64,000 nucleotides of DNA from Unio delphinus (taxonomy: Eukaryota > Mollusca > Bivalvia > Unionida > Unionidae): contig JAQISU010000057.1 of the NCBI GenBank assembly GCA_029339505.1, positions 7,771,501 to 7,835,500 on the forward strand, given 5' to 3'. The notes below the pieces were generated by a model that ran no database searches, had not been told where the DNA came from, and saw only the letters and a list, made by a program, of their open reading frames with translations. Shown here in pieces: positions 52,861 to 63,688 of the stretch (position 1 is its first letter; each line of letters begins with the position of its first letter). The translations under genes were made by a program, and so were the position numbers.

Positions 52861-53290
52861 CCAAGAATTTCAACCGCATACCACGATCAAGAATTATCAA
52901 GCATCACGTGATGGTGTAGTCAGAAACTGTCGGTTGAAAAAAGTGGGTTTTGTCGATAATCATGGTTATCTCAGATTTGGTTCAGGGGTAGTGGATATTA
53001 TTGTCACAGATTTATTTACGAAGTGTTTGATGGGCAAATCCTCCATAACTTGTCATTGACCACGTTTTATCTGATCCTAAAATTAATAATTTATCAAACC
53101 TTCAAGCTAGTACACAAAGTGAAAATACCAAACGCTCTCTGACAGAGCGATATCCAAAACATCAATACAGAAACTGATGAAGAAAAAATATTTCAATAGA
53201 GGAATGAAGCCGGCAAATATTTTGATTTCTGGATACCCTCGATTAGACTTGTAGCAGAATGTGTTAATACATCCGCTTTTTCTAAGAAAT
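52419..53290. other. Unassigned part of the element: one minus and one plus open frame around an (AT)n array
   Basis: The minus-strand frame 52739-52419 (107 codons) contains LSSDAAHFVNDIHRMYFCMI and KIFLLKHLSEL. It could be the N-terminal part of the replication protein or a small separate gene. (AT)n occupies about 52770-52857. Plus-strand frame 52856-53059 begins in the array and reads KVGFVDNHGYLRFGSGVVDI; a shifted piece near 53210-53300 reads YFDFWIPSIRLVAECV. No family recognised. Confidence 0.35.
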
Positions 53291-53459
53291 ATAATTAAAA
53301 AATATCTTTTAAATATTGTTTTTAAAAAATACTGGTAAGTTATCTGGATTATATTTACTCATCTTTATTTAATTTTTTGTCATTGTTAAATAATTAATTT
53401 AATTTTGATACTTTTTTACCTTCAACAAAATAAAATTTGCTGAAACTCCCATTCATATA

Positions 53460-54080
53460 CTACTTTTCAATCTCTGTCTTGTAATATGGTGTTGGAGATA
53501 ACTCCCTTAATTTCATCGGGGAATGGTAAATTATTTACGTATTTAAGAAATATTATCTTCTTTTGACTGAATTTGTCAGGATTTATGGTTCATCTGTATT
53601 TTTCCTAAGATTATATTTATGAAATAATATCTTCGTTTTACTGAATTTGTCAGGATTTATGGTTTATCTGTATTTTTCCTAAGATCAATAACTATGTACT
53701 TACGATTATATCAATGAGCGGGACGGGTAATTATTTGCATATTTATGAAACTATATCTTAGTTTGACTGAAATTGTCATGATATATGGTTCATCGTTATT
53801 TTTCTGCGATTATATTTAACAAACATTATCTTCCTTTAACTGAATTTGTCAGAATTCATGATTCATTTGTATCTTTTTACTGCCATTAAGTAAATATATA
53901 TTTACAATTATATCTCCCTTAATTTTATCAAATTCAATCATTTGTATGTGTATTCGTTTTATTAAAGAAAAAATATATTTTCTTTAAGAAACAATATTTT
54001 CCTTTGACTGAATTTGTCAGTATTCAAGGTTCATCTGTATATTTCCTGCGATTAGATTTAAGAAATACATTTTTAAAAAA
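53460..54080. repeat. Degenerate ~70-bp repeats between the element's two gene blocks
   Basis: Five versions of gactgaatttgtcaggattt followed by atggttcatctgtatttttc start near 53566, 53637, 53764, 53838 and 54007. Spacers are attatatttaagaaa-type sequence. No coding capacity. The position between oppositely oriented gene blocks could suit a control or replication region. Confidence 0.7.
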
Positions 54081-54278
54081 ACAGTCACACCATTTCCTTA
54101 ATTATTTGTAGGTATATATATATTTATCCCAGGTTAGATATAATAATAATTTAGAAAATATACATTTGTCAGATTAGAATATAGCGTAACTAGTCACGCG
54201 GCTGATTCTCATACTGAGAATCAACAGTTAGAGTTTAGTAAAGGGGAAATTACCAAAGGTACCAATTACTAGGGTTTT

Positions 54279-54290
54279 TCTATATAAAAG
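54279..54290 (+). promoter_or_regulatory. TATA-box candidate in the element spacer
   Basis: tttctatataaaagtggggg is a strong TATA consensus followed by an abrupt GC-rich stretch. It sits ~160 bp upstream of the small basic ORF at 54450. Confidence 0.4.
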
Positions 54291-54449
54291 TGGGGGCGCC
54301 AGCTCGAAAGCATTTCATGTACGCCATCCATCACGTTCGAATCCCAACCCCGGATTCTGTCTTGGGGGAGGTGTGCATGAAATCGAAATTCCTAGACAAT
54401 CTTCAGAATATTCTAATCTTTCGTTTCGCTTAGAAAATTCGCTGGATAT

Positions 54450-54596
54450 ATGTCTATGCGCGCCCCTAAAATAAATAGTAACGTGGATGCAAACAGCACT
54501 ATGTCACACAGGGCATTCAGAAAGAATATCGGTAAAAAACACAGTTATAGGGTCAAAGATAATTCTCAAAAAAGAGAGATCTTCCAAAAAAGATAA
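54450..54596 (+). CDS. Small basic protein candidate, 48 codons
   Basis: ATG at 54450, stop TAA at 54594-54596. The predicted peptide is strongly basic (RAFRKNIGKKHSYRVK and a QKREIFQKR end) and intact, unlike the larger genes of the element. Size and charge would suit a DNA-condensing core peptide, but that is inference only; at this length a chance ORF is possible. Confidence 0.3.
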   Translation: MSMRAPKINSNVDANSTMSHRAFRKNIGKKHSYRVKDNSQKREIFQKR

Positions 54597-55005
54597 AAAA
54601 AAACCATTGAAAGACCCAAGGCCAATAAAAGGGACCCAGTGAATGATAACCGCTAATCATGCTACTGTTTATTTTTATTAAAAAAATTTAATTTTAAGTT
54701 ATATTTATAACTATGAAAATATCAATGTTATGGTTCTTACTACAAATTTAACAAATTAAAATAATTTAAAATTAGAATATTTTTACTACTAAAATCATAC
54801 ACGCTTGATTTCATCAATTTTCAAAAAACTGACCAATAAAATCGTGTATCATAATTTCATAATTTTTTTAATTAAAAAACAAACAATTATGCGACTGAGA
54901 TATATTTTTTTATGCTATATATTTTTTGGTACCCTGGAAAAACGAGAAGAAAAAATATGCTATATTTGTTTTGGTACCATGATGAAATCACATTTAAGAT
55001 TTCAC

Positions 55006-55980
55006 TTAGAGACCTATTTGTAAAATCTTCCAATCGAGGTCAACTAAGTTACCAGATTGGTCAGTGAGTTTAAAATTTAGTCTTTTTAATAAATTATGAT
55101 GACACTGCATATAGACGGTGACACTGGCTGCTGGATTATTAAATATCCGGGTGGAACCAGCGGTATAAACGAGTATAAAATGTTTCCCTGCTGGGCCTGA
55201 TTTGATTTTTCGAGATTTATTGATAGCTTCCATCAATAACATCACATACTCGATTTACTGCGATCACCGAGGATATATTTACATTTTCAGGTGATATTGT
55301 CTCCCACCCGACTGGGTCATTGTTTTGCTTAAGGATATCCCCAGGAGTTACTTTTTTTTCCATGCAGCGAGTATTTTAGGAAATTTCTTGTTGATAAGAT
55401 CGCTGAGTGATTTCTTTAGATCATCGGTTTCAAATGCTTTTATTACAAATGTCGGTAACTGTTATTTGGTTCCATTGCGTTTATAATACTCTTCATGGAT
55501 TACGAAGTCACGAATTTCTCGATTAATATACTCGATATCGTCCACAATTTGATTTACATGCTGAATTGTGTCGATAATCTGCTGTTTTAGGTCATCAGAA
55601 TAATGCTGTGTAATAATCGCAAATAAATTCCTAATTTATCAATTATGCGAGTGAGTTCAGGAGTAATGGTGTCTGAAATAAATTTAAACTACTCTTCTCG
55701 GAGAAACAGGTTATTTGGTGTCGTGCTCGAATAATTTATTTTAAAAAATCTTAACGAATTACCATAATCAATCAAAAATAATCATGAGAAAGTATTTTTC
55801 TATACTCTGGTTGCGTTATAATTTTTTTCACATCTGTGGTAAAATCGTTTAGGTTTGGTTCATGTGATCATTGATAAGGTGGAAGTTCATGCCATCCTAG
55901 CACTGTTCTGATCAATGACTGATTAATATCTACAACACAGCCAGGTGAATTTATATTGATGGCGGCTGTTAGTGTTGGTT
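55006..55980 (-). pseudogene. Putative capsid-associated coding region(s), broken
   Basis: Minus-strand pieces read ININSPGCVVDINQSLIRTV then LGWHELPPY (about 55960-55880), a helical piece DIEYINREIRDFVIHEEYYK (about 55540-55470), and FETDDLKKSLSDLINKKFPK. The last ORF (55245-55006) contains AGKHFILVYTAGSTRIFNN and LNFKLTDQSGNLVDLDW. The beta-rich LTDQxGxxVDL ending is of a kind I associate with jelly-roll virion proteins of such elements, but I cannot assign major or minor capsid. At least two ancestral genes, with multiple stops. Confidence 0.4.
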
Positions 55981-55989
55981 CGTGGACTA

Positions 55990-56774
55990 TTATAGTAATT
56001 TTTTAATTTTTTTCCTGTAATTAAACGCTGAAATTCATTACTGATTTCTTCGATTTGATAACTACCAGATGAAATAGAAACAACGTTCCATTCGGGGTTT
56101 CCATCTTTATCATTTTTTTTGCAAACACTAGAGAATTATTTTTCTGTTGTCCACCAAATGATTTTGATCTGATGCTGGGCCAGCGGTAACATAACTCGTA
56201 ATTTTGCAAGCGCGATTTCTTTACCGGAATAGCCGTTGGAATGTTCACGCTGAGTTCAGGGTTAGTTGAGATTATTGAGATCATGGTTGTCTTTGGCGGG
56301 GTTGTATTTAAGGCTATCTGTTGCAGTAGCTCCCTTGGTTCCATCAAAGATATTATTATTATGTTTTCTAATTTTAATATCGCTGTTTCATAGATCTTAA
56401 TCATTGCCGAGAACTCATCATCGAATAGTATTGTATCGTCGAGGCTGGATGATATCAATGAAGATATTGGGAAAATGCGGCATTAGTTTATTTTGACTAC
56501 ACGTGGATATTTTGCTTGCAATTATATTTGCAACCCCTGTAATTGTTGTTGCCGCTGATACACAAATTGTAACAACTACAGGTGCAATCATTGTTACCGC
56601 TGATAGTAATATACCCGTTCCACCAATAACAGATGAAACTGAATACACGATTATATCAACGCGGGTATACTCCTGTGATATTTTTTTTATTTTTACTAGA
56701 TACACGTCAATGAGACTTTTTAGCTTCGTTTGCAATTCATGCACTTGATCATATCGATACTGCTGGACATTCAT
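55990..56774 (-). pseudogene. Membrane-protein gene of the element, frameshifted
   Basis: The first frame (56774-56418) starts MNVQQYRYDQ, has a helical segment at residues ~10-38, and then a glycine/alanine/valine-rich hydrophobic hairpin at residues ~41-87 (SSVIGGTGILLSAVTMIAPV). Near 56460 the reading moves to the frame of 56458-56021 (LDDTILFDDEFSAMIKIYET), which then degrades. A coiled coil plus glycine-zipper membrane hairpin suggests a virion membrane or lysis-type protein. The family name is unknown to me. Confidence 0.45.
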
Positions 56775-56778
56775 TATA

Positions 56779-57720
56779 CTATTTACTTAAATCAATTAGA
56801 AATTCTACATGCCACATGATTGACACCGATGTTAAATTACCAATATTAGTGATTAAACTAAATGTTTTGGTGGACTCTTTATCTGTGATTGTATTTACGC
56901 TACCAACGCCCGTAGATGAACTTGATGATATACTAAACTGTAACGGGGAAATTAGGGTTAATCTATAGATATCCCGCACCTTGGCAATAATTGAAAAAAT
57001 GTTATTTCGAGGTGTCCAATTGAAAGACCCATGTTGTATCGAGTACACAGTATTGATATTTTGTTTTTTGAGTATTTTAATCATATCAAGCTTTTCAGGG
57101 ATAGCAGGAAAATAACGAACGATATGATCCTTTGTTTGTTTAATCATGTCGATAGTTGTTTTAGTTTCATCGAGACAGTTATGGTTTTCCAAAGAAATTA
57201 TCCGTCGCTTCATTAGTTTTTCTAAAATTTCTTAGGAGATTTCCAAAAGGCACGGATACATGAGTATCATGCACGGTTTGCAACGTTGATAGTTTTCCCT
57301 CTATGATATCCGCGTAGTTTTTTGTTACTGCGTCGGTGTATGGTGTTGGTTCACCAGGTGATGTCATTTTACTCGAATTCATACTGAGTCCGCCTGTCAT
57401 TATATCGCCGGTTTTAAGAACTCGTCCACTGGTATTTTCTAATACAGTTTGAAAAAGAACCACTGATATAATCTTGCCAGATGAATCAAATAGCTCTATA
57501 GAATTTACGGTTACTCCATCAAGTCTAACGATGAGATCATTCAATGAAAGATTACTCATTCTTAATTTCCCCTGTTTGTCTTGAAATATAATTATTTTGT
57601 TTGGATCAACATTTGCAAGATTTAACAGTTCGTAGTTTTCATCCTGATAAAAAAAATATTATATCTTTGGTTGCCAATATTTCGCCGGTGGGTTTGTTTG
57701 TTGGCAGATATCTCCTATAA
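56779..57720 (-). pseudogene. Phage-tail-fibre-like protein of the element, frameshifted
   Basis: Pieces in order on the minus strand: RRYLPTNKPTGEILATKDI (about 57720-57665), a shift, then MSNLSLNDLIVRLDGVTVNS at 57559. It continues with GDIMTGGLSMNSSKMT and PYTDAVTKNYADIIEGKL near 57410-57300. GDxMTGxLxMxxxxI...DAVTKxYVD is the recurrent repeat of bacteriophage tail fibres and other receptor-binding trimers. After another shift near 57200, frame 57213-56779 (KDHIVRYFPAIPEKLDMIKI to HVEFLIDLSK) probably encodes the C-terminal part. It would be a surface attachment fibre. At least two shifts. Confidence 0.6.
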
Positions 57721-57815
57721 GTATCAATAATTATATTTTAAGATCTCTCTAAAAAGTGATTACTTGTGTATTCGTGTACGGTCTTATGGGCTGGTTTAGT
57801 CGATGCTGATATAGC

Positions 57816-58211
57816 TTAAAATACATTAATTACTTGATGGCTGCCAATTGGTGCATATGTTATTGTCTGTGTTGATAGCGTTAAATACCAAAGCCTCACC
57901 TTGTGAGGATTTTTTAATTGGGGTATATAATACATAAATTCATTGAATGGTGGTAACCCATATGAATCAAAATAAACAATTCCACGCAGATTAATCGCGT
58001 ATGTAACACAGTGAGTTCCAGGTCCAGTGCTGGAGGTTAATAATACGGTTTCAATGTTATTTGGGTATTTTGGTAATTGATCTCGCATAAAAAAACACGT
58101 CTGAAGTTTTGTTTTATTATTATTTTTTTTAGCAGCATCGATTAAATCAAAACTTGACAATGGTGTTATTATATCGTCCCTGGCAACCTCAGGTCGCTTC
58201 TTCTGTACCAT
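57816..58211 (-). pseudogene. Adenain-like (C5-type) maturation cysteine protease, active site incomplete
   Basis: The 131-codon frame has the catalytic His region GPGTHCVTYA (His67; the usual Trp after it is Cys) and the Asp/Asn region GIVYFDSYGLPP (Asp82), with spacing as in adenovirus and Polinton proteases that cut virion precursors. The expected downstream block with the oxyanion Gln and nucleophile Cys is not readable: the frame ends TLSTQTITYAPIGSHQVINV. Fifteen bases upstream a RYQ-type triplet exists in another frame, so a frameshift likely destroyed the C-terminus. The N-terminal part is intact. Confidence 0.7.
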
Positions 58212-58258
58212 GATTATGGAGTCCTGGTAGCCTAAGGCCGTTTTTCCTTATTTTTGTA

Positions 58259-58555
58259 TCAAATTAAATTTACAGTAATATTTCCCTGTGCATCAGATCT
58301 TCGATTCATCAAGGCTGCTAAGTTTTGATAAGCGGATTGATTTATTATTTTACTGACATTTGCGGGCAGTCTTTCTTTGGCTGCAGAAAACACCTTACTA
58401 GCAATATTACCAATATCATCAGGAGGATCTTCACCAATAACATTAATAGCTTTCATCGATAATTGTTTTGCGATTGGTGCTATTTTTGGAGCCATCCTTG
58501 CAAATAACCCTTGAATAAAATCACCAAGACCATCAACATAAATCGTTCTGTGAAC
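58259..58555 (-). pseudogene. Small virion-type protein of the element
   Basis: The frame reads DGLGDFIQGLFARMAPKIAP and then IAKQLSMKAINVIGEDP, ending RRSDAQGNITVNLI. The ATG at 58495 gives 78 codons, but the similar-looking sequence extends upstream, where the frame opens without a start. An upstream piece in another frame (MIRHYQHNKPTMAYVV, near 58620) may be its true N-terminus. Short amphipathic, Ala/Lys-rich, with Gly-Leu near the start: reminiscent of minor capsid or core peptides, not assignable. Confidence 0.4.
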
Positions 58556-58737
58556 AGGGTAATCGTGAGTTTACTACGTAGGCCATGGTTGGTTTATTAT
58601 GCTGATAGTGTCTGATCATCTTATCTAATTGTTATTTATCTAATCGTGGTGACGATCAATCACTATGATATTCATCAACGAGTTCATCGATAAATTCTCG
58701 ATATACGCGATATCAATTATATCGCCTTGACGTAATC

Positions 58738-58739
<2 letters not shown>

Positions 58740-58823
<84 letters not shown>
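58740..58823. repeat. (AT)n microsatellite in the virion gene block
   Basis: About 42 AT units, interrupting the region between the small virion-type gene and the 50-codon ORF. Confidence 0.95.
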
Positions 58824-58827
<4 letters not shown>

Positions 58828-58855
58828 CATCATTAATTTTTTCCGGTGAGTTATT

Positions 58856-59008
58856 TCAAGCTCGTTTACCCCATATGAGAATTTCTAATTGTGTTATATC
58901 GGAGAGAATATTACTAAGACAGGTAACAAGAACACTCCCCCGAGTTCCACTCGGAGAAAATTCCTCACCAGATTTTTTTTGCGCATCATGAAATTCTTCT
59001 TTTTCCAT
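58856..59008 (-). CDS. Small ORF of the element, 50 codons
   Basis: Starts MEKEEFHDAQKKSGEEFSPS and ends EILIWGKRA before TGA. It is acidic/basic at the N-terminus with a short hydrophobic middle (VLVTCLSNILSDIT). The reading continues past the stop with NNSPEKINDA, so it may be truncated. No family recognised. Confidence 0.3.
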   Translation of the reverse strand: MEKEEFHDAQKKSGEEFSPSGTRGSVLVTCLSNILSDITQLEILIWGKRA

Positions 59009-59099
59009 AGAAGATTTTTATTTTTTTTTTTGATGGAGGAGGAAGTTTAGATTGTGAGCTGGTTTGTTGCTCAATCTGAACATAATTCAAATTCTTTTA

Positions 59100-59735
59100 T
59101 ATCATTTATGTTTATTATTTATGTATTATAAAAATATGGAATCTTTAATCGGAATTTGTTCCTTGTCATAGTGTATGCAATATATCCACCTATACCAGTT
59201 ATCTCTACTTATTGGTTTATTATGTTCAGGTCTTAAGTATCTTTCTTTATGACTAAAACCTGCAAGTACAAAACCAGCTAGATCAATTAGATTATCATTT
59301 TTTTAAAATCACATTAATCGCTCGATCAGTAAATTTTTCATTTAGTGTAATTTCTTCTGGTTCTTTTTCTTTAGGTTCTTCTCCTTCGATAGAGTCAGCA
59401 GCTACCGCTTGTGGTTGCAATTGTGCATCAGCTATATTAGTTGGAAGATCTAGGAAAATATTTTTGTTTGTTTTGTTATTTTTGCTATTTTTTCAAGTTC
59501 AGGAAGAACACCCTTTTTTACCTCTTCTCCTTCTTTTCCATATATAACCTTTTTGATAGATGTAGTAGCGGGTTTGAATACTTGTTCAGCACCTGTTGCA
59601 AAATGAACTTGAGATTCCTATCGCTGTTGTAATATTTGTCTGACGGAATCACGGACGGGTAAACATTTCTTAATCGCCGCTATTTTGTCTCGTGCAATCT
59701 AGTTGTTAATGATTCCCCTACCATTATTGTTATAT
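59100..59735 (-). pseudogene. Unknown gene at the right end of the element, frameshifted
   Basis: Minus-strand pieces in changing frames: DKIAAIKKCLPVRDSVRQIL; VFKPATTSIKKVIYGKEGEE; LPTNIADAQLQPQAVAADSI; EPEEITLNEKFTDRAINVIL; GFVLAGFSHKERYLRPEHNK; RWIYCIHYDKEQIPIKDS. The sequence composition is clearly coding over ~190 codons, with a Glu/Lys-rich acidic middle. It starts almost inside the TIR. Not recognised; perhaps a scaffold or precursor protein given its place at the head of the virion block. Confidence 0.4.
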
Positions 59736-59741
59736 GATATG

Positions 59742-59780
59742 ATTTAATTCATAGCAGCAGAGAGGGTGCGACTTCGAATC
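59742..59780 (-). repeat. Right terminal inverted repeat of the virus-like element
   Basis: Reads atttaattcatagcagcaga then gagggtgcgacttcgaatc. It is the reverse complement of 46803-46841 with 2 mismatches. Confidence 0.85.
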
Positions 59781-60135
59781 TGCGTCAAAAAGTAAACAAT
59801 CACACCGGTAATAATTTAAACAAAAGAAAAAAAACAAAAAATTACGGTTAGATAGAAGCTTTAGTTTTGTGTTTTGATATTATTTTTGTCTTGTTTTCGT
59901 AGGAGGCCTTAATTTAACAACTGGATGCCTTTATAGTTTGGTATTATTTTGGCCGTCTCTGCTTCTGTTGCTCTGCTTTTTCTCTCAATAAAGAAGATAC
60001 AATATTCTTCAACCATGACATCGTTCTGTCTATCTTTTCGTCTACTTACATGTATGTGTATACCTGTGTTCCCATCAATTGCTCAAACATTTACAGTTTT
60101 AATTTGCTTTCTCATAATCTGCTTCTTTCTTACAG

Positions 60136-60978
60136 ATTTTCCAATCTACTTGTAAAGTGGATATCACCTACTTCCCGTTCGATACTCAAACGTGCAGCCT
60201 AATATTTTCGGTTTGGAGCTATGATAAAAGCGAGGTAGACATTTTCCAGACAGCCAACGACGTTTGTCTCACTGACTACGAAGAGAATTCGGTATGGAGC
60301 GTGGAGAGCACGAGCGTGCATAAATTGGATCATCCTTTAGAAGCCAAGATATTCTTTGATTTGAAGTTAAAAAGGAAACCTCTCTTCTTTCTGTTAAACG
60401 TCATAATACCAGTCATAATGTTGTCTATCCTGAACGCATGCGTATTCCTACTTCCTGCGAGATCGTCAGAAAAAGCTTCGTTTATCGTGACTGTATTCCT
60501 CTCTTTGGCCGTCTTTTTGACAATTGTCACAGCAACGCTGCCACCAAATTCGGACAGTGTTTCTTATCTCGGACTTTACTTGATAATAATGATTGGTTTT
60601 AGCACTTTGACCGTTATCCTGACAGTGCTCCAACTTCGTTTACATTGCAGAGATGAGACTACAGACCCAGTCCCATCGTGGCTGATCAAACTGCAAAGAT
60701 TTGTGGACAGAGTTCGATGCAGAAGATGTAACGAGGTACGCCCGGCTGCGCAAGCTCAAAATGGCCATACTATTTCCGTTTCTGAGTTCGCATCTACTAA
60801 GGATGAGAAGACGGCTGAAGTGAAAGTGATACCAACAAGTGAAAGAGATACAACGTTGGAAGTTACATGGAACAAAGTCTCTAATTCCCTTGACTTCGTT
60901 CTTTTCTGGTTTTTTTTAACAGCAGTTATTTCCACAACAGTGGCATTCCTACTCATTATGGCAAAAGGTGGCCAATAG
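60136..60978 (+). CDS. Cys-loop receptor subunit (nicotinic acetylcholine receptor-like), coding exon 2
   Basis: Residues 152-431, beginning right after the acceptor cttacag. The Cys-loop is C157-x13-C171 with the canonical FPFDTQTC. The loop C region (YEENSVWSVE, residues 199-208) has no vicinal Cys pair, so this is not a classical alpha subunit and acetylcholine need not be the ligand. Four membrane helices: M1 ~233-257, M2 ~264-285, M3 ~296-319, M4 ~403-426. The segment before M2 reads SSEKASF, keeping the Glu-Lys pair of cation-selective channels. The intracellular loop is short (~80 residues) with a charged amphipathic helix (residues 331-348, Cys/Arg-rich). The intact frame ends at TAG 60976-60978. 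A complete 431-residue protein is encoded with exon 1, normal for the family. Confidence 0.92.
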   Translation: MFQSTCKVDITYFPFDTQTCSLIFSVWSYDKSEVDIFQTANDVCLTDYEENSVWSVESTSVHKLDHPLEAKIFFDLKLKRKPLFFLLNVIIPVIMLSILNACVFLLPARSSEKASFIVTVFLSLAVFLTIVTATLPPNSDSVSYLGLYLIIMIGFSTLTVILTVLQLRLHCRDETTDPVPSWLIKLQRFVDRVRCRRCNEVRPAAQAQNGHTISVSEFASTKDEKTAEVKVIPTSERDTTLEVTWNKVSNSLDFVLFWFFLTAVISTTVAFLLIMAKGGQ

Positions 60979-63130
60979 GAAAATTACTTTTCATAAACAT
61001 TTGAAGTTTATATTGAAGTGAAGATATTAACCCTTTAACTAAATTTTAATTTTTATATAAAGATTGTTTAAGTAATGTTAAAAGTAATAGAAATCAAAAC
61101 TAGAGCCACCATGTGAGATGAATACAAAATCTGAATATAATATGGAAAATTATCTTCAGTCCCATCGACGTTGCTTTTTCTGACTTATGCATTAAATATT
61201 TATTCTAAATAACAAATTACTTTGTAGACAGGTCTGAGACATTGCCTCTCATTCGGTTCAATGTTACTATTTGATTATATATACAACTTGAAGCGTATAA
61301 TATATTGGAATAACAAATCAAAAAGTACCTTAACGCATGAACCAACATAGATTTAATATAAATAATTATCAATCTTGTGTTCATGTCGTCGCACACTTCA
61401 CAAGATTTTTCATTTCAGCCTATTTATATAGTTAATTTGGAGATAGAAAGTCTGTTCAAGGAAACATATTGGATTCACCGTCTTGATTAAATATATCTAA
61501 AAGGTTCTTTTATGCATTTTCTTGCGTTATTTTGTGTTTATGTTTATACTGAGATAAAAAGTAGCCGAAATTTTCATTTGCATTTGCAGAATTGTTACAG
61601 TAATAAATAGATAGTAGTACTCAACACAATGAATTAATATTATATTTTTTGAATTTATTATATCCTAACTATTTTTTAACCATTGTATTTAAACATTCCA
61701 TTTATATTCTTTTAGTTATTAGAATTGTTTTAGGATGAACTAAAAGAGCTGTTTCGTCTCTTTGAAAGTAGAGATGACAGAGTGAACAATGTGGTAATGT
61801 GTACTTAGTCACAAACGAAACTTTCAAAAGAGAAAATGAATGTAGGTGATGTTCGCAATGTCCACAACATATGTGAGAAGCAAAATTGAAAATAACATTT
61901 TGATAATATAAGCATATATTTAGTATATATGTTCATAACATTTGGTAACATTTCGTAACATTTCGGAAATGGACTGTTTCAGACTATGACCAGCCTTGTC
62001 GGAGGTATATAAAAATAACACAGAAAAGCATATTGAGGACAAGGGCTATCGCATATATGTCGCAGACGTTTATTGTATAAGTCAACGTTCAACATTTTAG
62101 GAAACATTGCAACTGGTGGTTTAGGTGGAAAAGCCAAATAAGCCAAAAAGACTTATAACGGCTATTTCCGCTGGATGAATAGACTGTCATATACCATCTA
62201 ATTTGCAATTTCCCAAGTTAACTTTTTCGGATTTAGGCTAGCGATAGAGGCCATATCCGTAAAAGCATAGCTGGAGACCCTACAAACAACATGCAAGTAA
62301 CAAGGCGTAATCATGTAATCTTTAGCTGGTAATAAGAATGCCAAAAGTATGCTTCCTTTGTTGGGTCTTGACTTTCCTCATAATATATTTTCTTAGTTCT
62401 GCAAATGCGAATTACATGAGCTATGTCATGGGTTCTAAAACTTGATTACAAAGCACGACATTGTTCTGTAGTTTCGACTGCATTTCCAACTGCAATCGCA
62501 TTCTTTTTAATGCACACACAATGAAATGAAAGTGATACTGCAATGCGTCATTTTGATAATTTCAGTTGAAACAGTTCACGGTTTTCCCATTTTATGATTC
62601 CAAACATTCAATAATAAATCAGAAACATGAATGCTGCTGAGTGAACACCCATCCCTCCATGCTACAATCACATGCACTTCGTGTGGAATTGACACGGCTA
62701 ATAAAATCCAGTAGATAATCAGCAGAGTAGAACCGCCGGAAAGAATGAAAAAAACATACAATCCATTAATTCTAGACTAACTGGAAAAGTTGTTGTATTG
62801 CTCATTCCTCCCCAATAAAAAATCTCTGGGCGGTGCCATGTGCGCATTAATAATGTTTTTGTGTATTCGTGAATCTGCGGTTGTGTATTTATTTTGGAAT
62901 ACGGCGTAAATTCAATTACTTTCCTTCTACATATATTCTATATTGATATACTTATATATTATTGTTTTCGTCTAAGGCTTTGGTAGAATATAAACGTTAG
63001 TATGATAAAAATGTATTACATTGGTATGGGAAAATATGAACTCGTTTTTTACGAATCATTACTTTACTCCCAAAGGTCGTGATGTATTACTTTAATAACT
63101 CATTCATAATTTCCCCAACAAATGCAGTAT
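60979..63130. other. 3' flank of the receptor gene, no further gene recognised
   Basis: AT-rich. A possible polyadenylation signal (aataaa) lies near 61602, among other AT-rich candidates. Short frames only, with no domain. Confidence 0.5.
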
Positions 63131-63140
63131 CGTATACATA

Positions 63141-63245
63141 CATACCTACATGCATGCATGCATGCATCCATCCATCCATCCATCCATGCATGCATGCATG
63201 CATACATACATACATACATACATACATACATACATACATACATAC

Positions 63246-63299
<54 letters not shown>
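63141..63299. repeat. Compound tetranucleotide array: (ATGC)n (ATCC)n (ATGC)n (ATAC)n (GT)n
   Basis: Successive runs of ATGC, ATCC, ATGC, ATAC (about 15 units) and GT (about 24 units). Open frames here are artefacts. Confidence 0.95.
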
Positions 63300-63302
<3 letters not shown>

Positions 63303-63611
63303 ATTACAACTCAATATTTGCAAATCTAGAAAGTTTAATCCATTATTTTATGATGTTGGTAAATAGCCCCGTAATGAACATCATCCACGAAACATTTCAC
63401 ATTTCATCATTTCATCATTTCGTTCCGTTTAAAACATGAGAAAGTTTATGATAACTGTTTGAGACCTGGTTTAGATTTTATTTGGTTGATTTGATTATGC
63501 ATATATTTTGGTTGTTTGACCCAATAAACATTTAAACGAACGATGTAGATTTTGGTTGTTTCTTATTTCTATTTTTTGTTTCACATTAAGCATCAGTCTT
63601 GTTATATATTT
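63300..63611. other. No gene recognised
   Basis: AT-rich spacer. No domain or repeat recognised apart from a local duplication of catttcatcatttcatcatt near 63400. Confidence 0.4.
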
Positions 63612-63668
63612 GTTAGGATTGGCTTTTTAGTAAAATTAATAAAATTGCAATCTTATTAATTTTTCTAA
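63612..63668 (+). mobile_element. MITE-family terminus (solo end)
   Basis: tgttaggattggctttttag and taaaattaataaaattgcaa match the outer arm of the MITE at 24937-25405; the rest of the arm is missing. It borders the acidic ORF downstream, so this may be one end of a longer related transposon. Confidence 0.6.
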
Positions 63669-63688
63669 GGTGGCCTGCTTTCTTTGTA

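Noticed and set aside
54290..54360. Possible tRNA gene (gttcgaatccc B-box-like)
   Set aside because: The T-stem does not pair and no cloverleaf could be drawn; treated as chance or a SINE-like scrap.
55006..55980. Assigning the major capsid protein
   Set aside because: Beta-rich fragments are suggestive but too short and broken to separate major from minor capsid proteins.
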